Part shown: piece by piece, positions 7,900-15,765 of the stretch | Position numbering within the stretch: the first letter of the stretch is position 1 | Layout of the letters: each line of letters opens with the position of its first letter | NCBI RefSeq assembly: GCF_000093085.1 | Contig: NC_014219.1 | Location: forward strand, 620,001 to 684,000 | DNA: 64,000 nt | Direction of reading: 5' to 3' | From: [Bacillus] selenitireducens MLS10 | Lineage (GTDB): Bacteria > Bacillota > Bacilli > Bacillales > Salisediminibacteriaceae | The notes under the pieces: model-generated | Database searches by the model: none | What the model was told of the DNA's origin: nothing | Seen by the model: only the letters and a program-made list of their open reading frames with translations | Translations under genes and position numbers: made by a program

Positions 7900-8848
7900 A
7901 CGAACGATGTTATACGGCAAAGGGGACGTTTTTGTCTACCGCACATACGCTACACCGCTTAAAGGGGTCAGACAGATCCCTGAATCAAATTTCACAGGAA
8001 GATCAAATACGATTTTCGGTATGGATATCCAGGTATCTCTCGCCGGTGAAGCCTTCCTGACGTCTTTCACTGAAGGGGACAATGCCAAAGTGGTGGCGAC
8101 GGATTCGATGAAGAACTTCATTCTCCATCACGCCGGAGAATATGAAGGGACGACGATGGAAGGTTTCCTCGCCTATGTGAGTGCCTGCTTCCTTGATACG
8201 TATGACCATATTTCAGAGGTGGAGATGTCAGGAAGACAGTTTCCGTTCGAAGCGGTCGAAGTCGGTTCACCAGCCGGCGTCGTGCCGAGTGAGACGGTGT
8301 TTCGGGAAGGGATGCTTGAAAAACCGGGGACCCGTATCAGCGTTGGACGTGATGAGAACGGCGAAGCACAGATCGGTTCTCTCGAAAGCGCTGTGCATGA
8401 TCTGCATCTGATTAAAGTGAAAGGAAGCAGCTTTGCGGGCTTTATCCGCGATGAATATACAACCCTGCCGGAAACGAAGGACCGTCCGCTCTTTATTTAT
8501 CTGAACATCAGCTGGACGTACAAAGAGACGGAGCATGCCCTCGGAGCGACCCCCGAGCAGTACGTGGCAGCAGAACAGGTCAAGCACATCGCCCAGACCC
8601 TCTTTCATCAGGAAGATTCGCCGTCCATCCAGAAGCTGATCTATGACATCGGTATTCGCGTCCTTGAGCGTTTCCCCCAGCTTGAAACGGTTTCCTTTGA
8701 ATCGAATAACCGTACGTGGGAAACGGTACGCGACGAGATTCCGGCATCCGGTGAAGGCAAGGTCTTCACGGATCCGAGGCCGCCGTTCGGCTTTCAGAAA
8801 TTCACGGTCCTTCAGGAGGATGTGAAGCGTGAGGAGGCCCTCCGCTGA
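7892..8848 (+). CDS. pucL: Urate oxidase (uricase)
   Basis: A protein of 318 residues covering both tunnelling-fold repeats of cofactor-free urate oxidase. Lys10 and Thr70 (in VVATDSMKN) correspond to the catalytic Lys-Thr pair, and HDLHLIKVKGSSFAGFIRDE and LFIYLNISWTY are family signatures. It oxidises urate with O2 to 5-hydroxyisourate and H2O2. AAGGAGG upstream (around 7875) serves ATG 7892, inside the end of the decarboxylase gene. It corresponds to the C-terminal half of B. subtilis PucL. The next gene, HIU hydrolase, starts on its stop codon (TGATG). Confidence 0.94.
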   Translation: MSERTMLYGKGDVFVYRTYATPLKGVRQIPESNFTGRSNTIFGMDIQVSLAGEAFLTSFTEGDNAKVVATDSMKNFILHHAGEYEGTTMEGFLAYVSACFLDTYDHISEVEMSGRQFPFEAVEVGSPAGVVPSETVFREGMLEKPGTRISVGRDENGEAQIGSLESAVHDLHLIKVKGSSFAGFIRDEYTTLPETKDRPLFIYLNISWTYKETEHALGATPEQYVAAEQVKHIAQTLFHQEDSPSIQKLIYDIGIRVLERFPQLETVSFESNNRTWETVRDEIPASGEGKVFTDPRPPFGFQKFTVLQEDVKREEALR

Positions 8849-9186
8849 TGGGACGATTGACGACGCATGTTTTAAACACGGCGACGGGTCTTCCGGCAGT
8901 GGGGATGAAGCTCATACTCCGAAAGGGCAACGAAGAAGGCGGGTACACTATGCTTTCTGACACCGTGACGAATCACGACGGGCGCGTGGATGCACCGCTA
9001 CTCGAAGGCGACGCATTCACGTCGGGCGTATATGAACTGACGTTTTTTGTCGGGGATTATTTTCAAACGGAGGATGCCTTTCTCGATGAGGTGCCGATCC
9101 GCTTTACCGTTGATGACGCTACCCGGCATTACCACGTACCGCTTCTCGTTACGCCGTATAGCTACACAACATACCGGGGCAGTTAA
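8848..9186 (+). CDS. pucM: 5-hydroxyisourate hydrolase (transthyretin-like)
   Basis: A protein of 112 residues of the transthyretin-related family. The N-terminal LTTHVLNTATGLPA contains the conserved His7, and the protein ends exactly in the diagnostic YRGS tetrapeptide. It hydrolyses the unstable product of urate oxidase to OHCU. ATG 8848 shares a base with the urate oxidase stop, so translation is coupled. The length is standard for the family and there is no periplasmic signal sequence. Confidence 0.94.
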   Translation: MGRLTTHVLNTATGLPAVGMKLILRKGNEEGGYTMLSDTVTNHDGRVDAPLLEGDAFTSGVYELTFFVGDYFQTEDAFLDEVPIRFTVDDATRHYHVPLLVTPYSYTTYRGS

Positions 9187-9211
9187 TGCCACACAAAGGA
9201 GGACCATCACG

Positions 9212-10471
9212 ATGCAGACAATGACAGGGATCGATCAGCTGCGGCTGTGGCGGACGCTTATGGACCTCCGCCAAATCGGAGCAGGTGCAACCGAAGCGGA
9301 CGGGATTACGAGGCTTGCCTTCTCACCGCCTGAGCTTGAAGCGAAAGCCTATATCAGGGTGTTAATGGAAGAGTGCGGTCTTGATGTGTATACCGATGCG
9401 GTGGGGAATGTTTTTGGTGTTTATCAGGGCAGGGAGCCCGATTTACCGGTGATTATGACCGGTTCACATGTGGATTCGGTCATACGCGGCGGGGCCTTTG
9501 ATGGAACCCTTGGGGTGCTCGGTGCCATTGAGGCTGTCCGTACGATGAAGGAAGCGGGTATCCGGCCGAGGCGGACGATTGAAATCGTCAGTTTCTCCGA
9601 CGAGGAAGGAACGCGGTTTGGGGCCGGCTATATGGGCAGTAAGGCCCTTGCAGGAAAGCTCGACGACCGCTTTCTCACCCTGACCGATCAGGAGGGCGAG
9701 AGCTATGAGACAGTTCTGACGAAGGCGGGCTATGAGCCGTCGGCCTATCCAAAGGCAAAGCGTGACAGCCGGGAGATCGGTGCTTTTCTTGAGATGCACA
9801 TCGAACAGGGGCGTGTCCTTGAAGAAGCGGATATTGCCGCAGGGATCGTGACAACGATCCAGGGACCGCTCTGGCTCCAGGTGACGATTGAAGGGGCAGC
9901 AGATCACGCCGGTGCGACACCGATGGCGATCAGGAAGGATGCATCGTTGGCCATGGCTGAGGCGATGCTTGCCGTCGAGGAGGCGGCTGTCACACACGGC
10001 GGGGTCGGGACCGTCGGCAGTCTCAAAGTCAAACCGGGCGGGATTAACATCATCCCTGGCGAAGTGGTCTTTACCGTCGATATGCGCCACGGGGACACCA
10101 CGCTTCGCGATCGGATGCTTACGGACATCGAGGCCTCTTTTTCGGCCATCGCCGGGAAACGCGGTGTCAGCTTCAAGACGTTGGTCACCAAGAAAGAACC
10201 GCCGGCCACCTGTTCTGAAGATATTCGGGCAAGTATTCACCAGGCCGCAAACACATGCGGAATTCCGGTGAAAGACATGCCCTGCGGAGCGGGGCATGAT
10301 GCGCTCATTATGTCGACAGTCACGAGAATGGGGATGATTCTCGTCCGCAGTCAAGACGGGATCAGCCATAACCCGCAGGAATGGACGAGTCAGGAAGACT
10401 GTGCAAAAGGCACGGAGCTTCTCATGCGGACGCTTCACAGCCTGGCAGAAGAAAGAGGGGATGAAGCATGA
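9212..10471 (+). CDS. pucF: Allantoate amidohydrolase (M20 family)
   Basis: A protein of 419 residues of the M20 amidohydrolase/carbamoylase family. Metal-binding motifs are GSHVDSV, GAFDGTLG, DEEGTRFG and EMHIEQG; the dimerisation domain carries DHAGATPM, and PCGAGHDA lies near the C-terminus. In this operon the natural reaction is allantoate to ureidoglycine, CO2 and ammonia; N-carbamoyl amino-acid hydrolases are close relatives and cannot be excluded by sequence alone. The frame stays open upstream to 9047, but AAAGGAGGA at 9196-9204 and the family N-terminus place the start at ATG 9212. It overlaps pucG by four bases. Confidence 0.88.
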   Translation: MQTMTGIDQLRLWRTLMDLRQIGAGATEADGITRLAFSPPELEAKAYIRVLMEECGLDVYTDAVGNVFGVYQGREPDLPVIMTGSHVDSVIRGGAFDGTLGVLGAIEAVRTMKEAGIRPRRTIEIVSFSDEEGTRFGAGYMGSKALAGKLDDRFLTLTDQEGESYETVLTKAGYEPSAYPKAKRDSREIGAFLEMHIEQGRVLEEADIAAGIVTTIQGPLWLQVTIEGAADHAGATPMAIRKDASLAMAEAMLAVEEAAVTHGGVGTVGSLKVKPGGINIIPGEVVFTVDMRHGDTTLRDRMLTDIEASFSAIAGKRGVSFKTLVTKKEPPATCSEDIRASIHQAANTCGIPVKDMPCGAGHDALIMSTVTRMGMILVRSQDGISHNPQEWTSQEDCAKGTELLMRTLHSLAEERGDEA

Positions 10472-11724
10472 TCAGACAGAAACCGTTACATGTGGCACCG
10501 AGAACCATCATGACGCCAGGACCCGTGGAGGCAGAGCCCTCGGTCCTCAAAGCGATGTCATCAACGGTTCTCGGTCAGTTTGACCCGGACTTCACCTCGG
10601 TCATGAATGAGGTGATGGTGATGCTCCGGGACGTGCTTCAGACCGGGAATCATTGGGCGTATCCGGTGGACGGCACGTCACGGGCCGGGATTGAAGCGAT
10701 GCTCGGATCGGTGATTGAAGAGGGGGATCGGGTCCTCATTCCTGCCTTTGGCCGTTTCGGCTTTCTCTTAAAAGAGATCTGCGAGCGCGTCGGCGGCGAC
10801 GTGAAGATGCTTACGTGTGAATGGGGAGAGGTCTTTGAGCCTTCCGAAATCATAGGTGAGATTCAAGCGTGGCAGCCGAAGGTCGTGGCGATGGTCCATG
10901 GCGATACGTCCACCGGACGCGTCCATCCGTTGAAAGAGATTGGCGAGGCGTGCCGCAGCAATGATGCCCTCTTTATTGTTGATGCCGTGGCGACGGTGGC
11001 AGGCATGGACGTCCGTCCTGATGAATGGTGCATTGACGGCCTTATCACCGGGACGCAGAAATGCCTGTCGATCCCCTCGGGTCTTGCGCCACTTACCTAT
11101 AATGACCGGATTGAAGCCGTGATTCAGGAACGGAAATCCGTCGAGGCGGGGATTGCCGCCGCCGGGGATCCGAGCGGTCACGACCGGCGTATCCGGAGTA
11201 ATTACCTCGACCTCAGTCAGCTTCAGGATTACTGGTCCCCGAAGCGCCTTAATCACCACACGGAAGCAACGGCAATGATTTATGGCCTGCATGAGGGGTT
11301 GCGGGTGATTCTCGAGGAAACCCTAGAGGCCCGCTTTGAGCGGCATCGTCTGAACGAACAGGCGCTGACGGCGGGGATCCGGGCGATGGGACTTGAACTG
11401 TTCGGGGATCCGGATGCGAAACTGACGACGGTGACCTGTATCCGGATCCCGGAGGGCACAGACGGTGAAGCGGTGCGGCGACAACTCCTTGACGATTATG
11501 GCATTGAAATCGCCAGCTCGTTCGGTCCGCTGCACGGGAAAATCTGGCGCATCGGGACGATGGGCTACAGCTGTCAAAAACGCAATGTGCTCATTACGCT
11601 GAATGCCCTTGAAAGTGTGCTCACGCACCAGGGATGCAAGGTCCATAAAGGCACGGCAGCGCAAGCGGCCCTTGAGGTCTATCATCAGAAAAAGGCCCCC
11701 GAAATCACCGGTATACCGGGATGA
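10468..11724 (+). CDS. pucG: (S)-ureidoglycine-glyoxylate aminotransferase
   Basis: A protein of 418 residues of the class V, PLP-dependent alanine-glyoxylate aminotransferase family. The opening TPGPVEAEPSVL binds substrate, and the PLP lysine is in TGTQKCLSIPSG near residue 197. In B. subtilis PucG transfers the amino group of ureidoglycine to glyoxylate, giving oxalurate and glycine, and the place here directly after allantoate amidohydrolase fits. ATG 10468 overlaps the preceding stop (ATGA), with GAGGGG upstream. It is the last gene of the run, followed by a strong hairpin. Confidence 0.9.
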   Translation: MIRQKPLHVAPRTIMTPGPVEAEPSVLKAMSSTVLGQFDPDFTSVMNEVMVMLRDVLQTGNHWAYPVDGTSRAGIEAMLGSVIEEGDRVLIPAFGRFGFLLKEICERVGGDVKMLTCEWGEVFEPSEIIGEIQAWQPKVVAMVHGDTSTGRVHPLKEIGEACRSNDALFIVDAVATVAGMDVRPDEWCIDGLITGTQKCLSIPSGLAPLTYNDRIEAVIQERKSVEAGIAAAGDPSGHDRRIRSNYLDLSQLQDYWSPKRLNHHTEATAMIYGLHEGLRVILEETLEARFERHRLNEQALTAGIRAMGLELFGDPDAKLTTVTCIRIPEGTDGEAVRRQLLDDYGIEIASSFGPLHGKIWRIGTMGYSCQKRNVLITLNALESVLTHQGCKVHKGTAAQAALEVYHQKKAPEITGIPG

Positions 11725-11748
11725 ACGGAGGACCATAAGCGTTAGAAG

Positions 11749-11786
11749 AAGACCCATCCGGCCAAAAGGCGGATGGGTCTTTGCTT
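11749..11786. terminator. Hairpin terminator between pucG and dps
   Basis: Perfect 12-bp inverted repeat AAGACCCATCCG / CGGATGGGTCTT with a 9-base loop and a short T-rich tail on the plus strand. It lies between convergent pucG and dps and may serve both. Confidence 0.75.
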
Positions 11787-11790
11787 ATCA

Positions 11791-12234
11791 TTATCTTGTA
11801 TATTGACGAAGCATCCAGTTATGCTTCTCAACAGACTGACGAATGCCAATCAGCATGTCTGCTGTCACATCGTCACCCACTTCGTCTTCAAGGGTGGCAA
11901 TGTCGGCGTTCAGTTCTTTTGAGATCAAATCAAAGTCGCCGATCAGCGTATCGAGCATGGCTTCGTACGTTGTTTCCCCTTCGGCTTCCTTCACTGTGGC
12001 TGTCTTCAGGTATTCGCTCATGGATGCAACCGGGTTGCCCTGAGCGGCAAGAAGACGCTCTGCGAGTTCGTCAATATTTGTCGCAGCTTCGTTATAAAGC
12101 TCTTCAAATTTCTGATGCAGGGTAAAGAACTGCGTGCTTCCTACATACCAGTGATAGTTATGGAGCTTGACGAACAAGACGCTCCAGTTCGATACATGTC
12201 TGTTCAGGATTTCTTCTGTCTTTACGTGTGCCAA
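11791..12234 (-). CDS. dps: Dps-family ferritin-like DNA-protection protein
   Basis: A four-helix protein of about 147 residues with the Dps ferroxidase motif LHNYHWYVGSTQFFTLHQKFEELY and the later NIDELAERLLAAQG. Dps dodecamers oxidise and store iron with hydrogen peroxide and protect DNA under stress. The starts available are TTG 12243 and TTG 12234; the second is preferred because GGGAG sits about 9 bases upstream, whereas it touches the first. Upstream is a SigB-like promoter, which matches the general-stress control of dps in B. subtilis. It converges on pucG. Confidence 0.9.
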   Translation of the reverse strand: MAHVKTEEILNRHVSNWSVLFVKLHNYHWYVGSTQFFTLHQKFEELYNEAATNIDELAERLLAAQGNPVASMSEYLKTATVKEAEGETTYEAMLDTLIGDFDLISKELNADIATLEDEVGDDVTADMLIGIRQSVEKHNWMLRQYTR

Positions 12235-12279
12235 TTGGATCAACTCCCGAGTTTGATAGTGGATTATACACCATTCTAT

Positions 12280-12305
12280 TTATCCGTTTTTTGGTCCGGT
12301 TAAAC
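12280..12305 (-). promoter_or_regulatory. SigB-like promoter of dps
   Basis: On the minus strand GTTTAA (12305-12300) is followed after 14 bases by GGATAA (12285-12280), close to the B. subtilis SigB pattern GTTTAA-N12-15-GGGWAW. A TATAAT with an upstream TG is also present at 12268-12263, so a second, SigA-type start is possible. The sites are 45-70 bases upstream of the dps start. Confidence 0.5.
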
Positions 12306-12329
12306 ATGCTTTATCCCGGAGGAATGTGA

Positions 12330-13256
12330 TTATTGTGTGACAGGATCGGCCTCGGGCTGAGCGGTTTCAAAGCCTTGCTGCACCCAGTTCCCCATGCCGC
12401 CTGTCAGCGTATACGTCTCAAAACCGGCTACGGCAAGAACGGTGGCAGCCTGTGCGCCGGTCTGTCCGGAGTAGCAGTAGACGAGAAGCGGTTTATCGGC
12501 AGGAATGTCGGGCATATGCTGGCCAATGGAAGCGACCGGAATATGGTGTGCCGTTGGCACGTGCGCCTCTTTATAATCAGCCTCACTCCTCGTATCGATG
12601 ATGTAATAATCGGACAGATTTGCGTGCAGTGTTTCAGGATCAACACGGCTTCGGTCGGTGGCGATGTCCCCGCTTAAGTAGCGGTTGACCACCTCGTCCA
12701 TGATCTGTGTTTCCGGATCCCCGCCGGGAGCTTCTTCAACGGTGTCAAGAAGCTCAGAGACAGAACGCTGACCAGGCTGAAGGTCTCCTTTATAATCCCT
12801 GATACCGCCTGCCAGGAGGGAGCTGTTTATGCCGGCCATGCGCGTTGCCGCCATCACTTGAGACGCCACTTGTCCGTCTTCACTGATAAAGACGACCTGA
12901 TCCGTCTGCCTTAATGCGCCGAGGACGTCACCGAGTGAGGCGGGATCGGAAGAAACGGCCTCCGGAAGACTCCCTTCTGAAAAAGCGGCGCTGTTCCTGA
13001 GATCGATCAGCCAAGTGCCGGAATCGGCGGGATCGATGTCGTCTTCAGAAAGCATGTACCGGTTTGTGGTCAGGCGGTTAAAGTATGCGGCACCGGCCGT
13101 GAAACGGATCTCGTCTTCATCAGGAACCGGTTCTGACACAGATTCATTGTCTGTCTGTTCCGGCTCATTATGAAAAGCTGCGTCAGACGCCCCGTTGTCA
13201 CTGCAGCCGGACAATAAAAGCGCGAGCAGGGGGATTGCCAGTATTGTAGTCTTCAT
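12330..13256 (-). CDS. Lipoprotein with two rhodanese-like domains
   Basis: A protein of about 308 residues. A lipoprotein signal ends in LLALLLSGC with Cys18, so the mature protein is probably tethered to the outer face of the membrane. An acidic linker follows, then two rhodanese modules. The first (WLIDLRNSAAF to LLAGGIRDY) has no Cys in its active-site loop. The second has a Cys in the loop YCYSGQTGAQAA and ends in LTGGMGNW. Sulfur transfer or redox sensing outside the membrane is possible; the substrate is unknown. ATG 13256 is chosen from AGAGGTG six bases upstream; the frame is open much further but has no lipoprotein signal there. Confidence 0.8.
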   Translation of the reverse strand: MKTTILAIPLLALLLSGCSDNGASDAAFHNEPEQTDNESVSEPVPDEDEIRFTAGAAYFNRLTTNRYMLSEDDIDPADSGTWLIDLRNSAAFSEGSLPEAVSSDPASLGDVLGALRQTDQVVFISEDGQVASQVMAATRMAGINSSLLAGGIRDYKGDLQPGQRSVSELLDTVEEAPGGDPETQIMDEVVNRYLSGDIATDRSRVDPETLHANLSDYYIIDTRSEADYKEAHVPTAHHIPVASIGQHMPDIPADKPLLVYCYSGQTGAQAATVLAVAGFETYTLTGGMGNWVQQGFETAQPEADPVTQ

Positions 13257-13347
13257 CTTCATCACCTCTTTGTCAATCATACGATGACAATGTGAATCGA
13301 CAGTGAAGTTGTTATGGCGAATCCTGAACAATTCAGCGGTGCACCCG

Positions 13348-13390
13348 AAAAAAGCCCTGCAACCAGACGTTGTCAGTCCGGTGCAGGGCA
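13348..13390 (-). terminator. Terminator of arsC
   Basis: On the minus strand GCCCTGCA and TGCAGGGC flank a loop of about 20 bases and are followed at once by TTTTTT. It lies just after the arsC stop. Confidence 0.8.
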
Positions 13391-13398
13391 AGAGGGGA

Positions 13399-13818
13399 TT
13401 ATTTTCCGGTTTCTTTGAACGTGCGGATCCGTTCGCCAATTTCGTCACGGACGCGCTGGAAGACCGCCCACTTCTCCGTGTCTGTGCCTTCAGCTTTGGC
13501 AGGATCGTCAAAGCCCCAGTGGGCACGTTCCTTGTTCGGCGGTGTTGCCGGGCAGACATCGTTGGCGTGTCCGCAAAGAGTCACGACAAAGTCTGCTTTG
13601 TTCAGGAGGTCCTGATCGATTGTATCGGACGTCTGTCCGGAAATATCTATGGCCACTTCATTCATGGCTTTGACAGCATTCGGGTTCACACCGTGGGCTT
13701 CAATCCCTGCAGAGTAGACGTCCCACTCTTCGCCAAGAATTTCTTTTCCCCAGCCTTCTGCCATTTGACTGCGGCAGGAGTTGCCTGTACATAAGAAGTA
13801 TAAAATCGGTTTTGTCAT
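13399..13818 (-). CDS. arsC: Arsenate reductase, thioredoxin-coupled type
   Basis: A protein of 139 residues of the low-molecular-weight phosphatase-like arsenate reductases. The P-loop is CTGNSCRS (Cys10, Cys15), and the redox pair is Cys82 and Cys89 in [10 protein letters not shown]. These positions match the S. aureus and B. subtilis enzymes, so the Cys10-Cys82-Cys89 relay appears intact. It reduces arsenate to arsenite with thioredoxin. GGAGG lies upstream of ATG 13818 and an ArsR-like operator just beyond. No arsenite pump gene (arsB, acr3) is adjacent, which is unusual. Confidence 0.95.
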   Translation of the reverse strand: MTKPILYFLCTGNSCRSQMAEGWGKEILGEEWDVYSAGIEAHGVNPNAVKAMNEVAIDISGQTSDTIDQDLLNKADFVVTLCGHANDVCPATPPNKERAHWGFDDPAKAEGTDTEKWAVFQRVRDEIGERIRTFKETGK

Positions 13819-13833
13819 TGTAATGCCTCCAAT

Positions 13834-13849
13834 ATAAGAATGTGCTTAT
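13834..13849. promoter_or_regulatory. ArsR-like operator upstream of arsC
   Basis: ATAAG-AATGTG-CTTAT, a 5+6+5 inverted repeat about 16 bases upstream of the arsC start codon. The same half-sites and spacing recur upstream of arsR at 14376-14391, which supports a shared regulator. Confidence 0.65.
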
Positions 13850-13921
13850 ATAATAACATCAGATAAAGGAGAGGGAAAGCAGAAAAAGATTAAGAGTTTG
13901 TAAAGATCGATTCGGTGCATA

Positions 13922-13955
13922 CATAAAAACCGCCGGCACAAGGCACGGCGGCAAT
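13922..13955 (-). terminator. Terminator of arsR
   Basis: On the minus strand GCCGCCGTGCC pairs with GTGCCGGCGG and is followed by TTTTTATG. It starts a few bases after the arsR stop and separates arsR from arsC. Confidence 0.75.
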
Positions 13956-13958
13956 TGT

Positions 13959-14336
13959 TCAGTTCTTTTTCTCGAGAAAGCGTATCTCTGTGATTTCAAT
14001 GGAACAGCGGGAGCGGATCCCTTGTGCGGTTATATCCGCGACATCCTTTTCTGCGGAGGGCAGTTCGTTCAGAATGTGCAAGAGATGCTGATGATGTTCG
14101 TAGCCGTCATTAATGGAGTAGATATGCCACTGGTCATGTTTATGGGAAGTGATGATGTCTGCCTGCTTTAATTTACGCAGGTGTTGACTGACTGCTGGCT
14201 GGCTGATGCCAAGAAGTGCTTCGAGATCACAGACGCAGAGGCCTGCTTCGTTTAAGAAACGGAGAATGTTAATACGCTTCTCATCGGCAAGCATCTTATA
14301 CAGGGAAACCTTCGATGTAATAGCCGGATGTTGCAT
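13959..14336 (-). CDS. arsR: ArsR-family arsenical-responsive repressor
   Basis: A protein of 125 residues with a winged-helix DNA-binding domain (LLGISQPAVSQHLRKLKQADII). CVC at residues 34-36 in GLCVCDLEAL is the metalloid-binding motif of As(III)-sensing ArsR proteins. It should repress its own gene and arsC until arsenite binds. ATG 14336 is supported by GAGGTG six bases upstream; the frame continues 12 codons further without a better site. The repeated ATAAG-N6-CTTAT operators upstream of both genes suggest a two-unit regulon at this locus. Confidence 0.92.
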   Translation of the reverse strand: MQHPAITSKVSLYKMLADEKRINILRFLNEAGLCVCDLEALLGISQPAVSQHLRKLKQADIITSHKHDQWHIYSINDGYEHHQHLLHILNELPSAEKDVADITAQGIRSRCSIEITEIRFLEKKN

Positions 14337-14375
14337 AGTGAACACCTCATTCATTGGATTCGTTATCCCCATTTT

Positions 14376-14391
14376 ATAAGAGAATGCTTAT
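14376..14391. promoter_or_regulatory. ArsR-like operator upstream of arsR
   Basis: ATAAG-AGAATG-CTTAT, with the same half-sites and 6-base spacer as the site before arsC. It lies about 40 bases upstream of the arsR start, overlapping the expected promoter. Confidence 0.65.
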
Positions 14392-14406
14392 AGAAGCAAA
14401 TGAACG

Positions 14407-15162
14407 TTATTTGGCAACGGCTTCGAATGTCAACATTTCACCGGCCTGTTCCGGCTGTTTGTCCATTTGATAATCGGCGGAGAGCCTGATGTCAGTAAAG
14501 CCGGCCTCTTTCAGCATGAGCTTTGCTTCCTCGATACCGATCCAGCGGACCGGAAAGCGCTCGAGCTCGGTTTCCGTCAGCTTGCCGTCCACCCACTTCT
14601 CGTATCGGTTGTAGGATTCCACGGATTGACGGACAACATCCACCGATCGGACGGTGCTTGTGAGGGTGATGGTTTCACGGTTGTTTAAAGGGAAGCGCCG
14701 GAATGATTCCTGGCCGGCATTGAGCTCATCAGGTAAAAACAGATCGATGAGGAGACGGCCACCTGGGACGAGATGATCGTGAAAACGCCGCAAGGCTTCC
14801 ATACCGTCCGCATGAGAGGGCAAAAGCAGGAAACTGCCTGCCGGGAGAATAATCGCTTCATACTGCTCATTGCTTGTGAATGTGGTCATGCTGTCCTGCC
14901 AAAGATGAGGAGAAAGGCCGCGATCATGGCAGTTTTGCCGGCAGTGACTGAGCATGGCCTCCGAGAGATCGAAACCATCCACCGTAAGCCCGGCTTCGGT
15001 TAACGGTATGAGCAGCCGTCCGTTGCCAACGGCAGGTTCAAGGATTTTACCCGAGATGCCTTCGAGCCGGCTTGTGTAAAACCCGACATCGCCAAAGCTT
15101 ATTCCAATGGCTTTATCGTAGTTGTAGACGGCTGAGGACAGGGTATTGTAAAACGTGGTCAT
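14407..15162 (-). CDS. Class I SAM-dependent methyltransferase
   Basis: A protein of 251 residues with the SAM-binding fold: motif I ILEPAVGNGRLLIPL, an acidic loop GFDLSEAML, and a post-motif LVPGGRLLIDLF. The acceptor substrate is not evident. AAGGAGG before ATG 15162 gives a good start. It stands alone between arsR and a divergent GNAT gene. Its 5' leader holds a 9-bp inverted repeat (CCCTGTCTG / CAGACAGGG, 15189-15218), which may be a structured leader or an operator. A link to arsenic (as in ArsM) is not supported: I do not see the conserved Cys pattern of ArsM. Confidence 0.8.
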   Translation of the reverse strand: MTTFYNTLSSAVYNYDKAIGISFGDVGFYTSRLEGISGKILEPAVGNGRLLIPLTEAGLTVDGFDLSEAMLSHCRQNCHDRGLSPHLWQDSMTTFTSNEQYEAIILPAGSFLLLPSHADGMEALRRFHDHLVPGGRLLIDLFLPDELNAGQESFRRFPLNNRETITLTSTVRSVDVVRQSVESYNRYEKWVDGKLTETELERFPVRWIGIEEAKLMLKEAGFTDIRLSADYQMDKQPEQAGEMLTFEAVAK

Positions 15163-15278
15163 GATATAGCCTCCTTCAGGACGTGCGTCCCTGTCTGTTT
15201 CAAAGATGTCAGACAGGGGTGTCCGTGATAAGATGATAAGGGTACAGTCATGATTATCGTATATAAAGGAGACCTAAA

Positions 15279-15710
15279 ATGGAAGATATATTTATTGTGG
15301 AATTGACTGAAGAAGATGCGGTATCCGCCTATCCGGTTGTCAAGCAGCTGCGGGATCACCTCGATGAGGAAAGCTATCTGGAGCTTGTAAAAGAAGCGAT
15401 GGCGAATGAGGGGTACAGGATGTTCGGACTCGTGAACGGAGATCTCCTCGTTTCCGTTATCGGGCTCATGCCGATGACGACGCTCTATGACGGGCGCGCC
15501 ATTTGGGTCAGTGACCTCGTCACGGCTGAGATGCAGCGATCGAAAGGATACGGGGGAATCCTGTTGGAATTTGCAGAGGAATGGGCCAGAGACCACGGTT
15601 ACGGGAAAATCACCCTCTCCTCAGGGCTTCAGCGGGAAGATGCCCACCGATTCTATGAAGAGAAAATGAATTACAGCAAGAAGAGCTATGTATTCAAAAA
15701 GACATTTTAA
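15279..15710 (+). CDS. GNAT-family N-acetyltransferase
   Basis: A protein of 143 residues with the GNAT acetyl-CoA loop (RSKGYGGILLEFAEEWARDHG) and the final b-strand motif AHRFYEEKMNY. It transfers an acetyl group to an amine of unknown identity. AAAGGAG at 15266-15272 serves ATG 15279. It is a single gene, ended by a strong terminator shared with the convergent DoxX-like pair. Confidence 0.85.
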   Translation: MEDIFIVELTEEDAVSAYPVVKQLRDHLDEESYLELVKEAMANEGYRMFGLVNGDLLVSVIGLMPMTTLYDGRAIWVSDLVTAEMQRSKGYGGILLEFAEEWARDHGYGKITLSSGLQREDAHRFYEEKMNYSKKSYVFKKTF

Positions 15711-15760
15711 ACGCCAGGACAGCTAAGCGGGCATACCGGCAGAGCTGTCCTGGCGTTTTA
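15709..15760. terminator. Bidirectional terminator between GNAT and DoxX-like genes
   Basis: Fifteen-base perfect inverted repeat AACGCCAGGACAGCT / AGCTGTCCTGGCGTT with an 18-base loop and T-rich tails on both sides. Confidence 0.85.
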
Positions 15761-15765
15761 TTGGT

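Noticed and set aside
9464-10438. Leftward 324-codon frame inside pucF
   Set aside because: Antisense shadow in GC-richer coding DNA; the plus strand carries all M20 metal motifs.
13257-13559. Long N-terminal extension of the rhodanese lipoprotein
   Set aside because: It would bury the lipoprotein signal and run through the arsC terminator; the ATG at 13256 has a proper ribosome site.
14407-15162. Arsenite methyltransferase (ArsM) because of the arsR/arsC neighbours
   Set aside because: The conserved cysteines of ArsM are not evident, and the gene is not under the ATAAG-N6-CTTAT operator; a general methyltransferase is the safer call.
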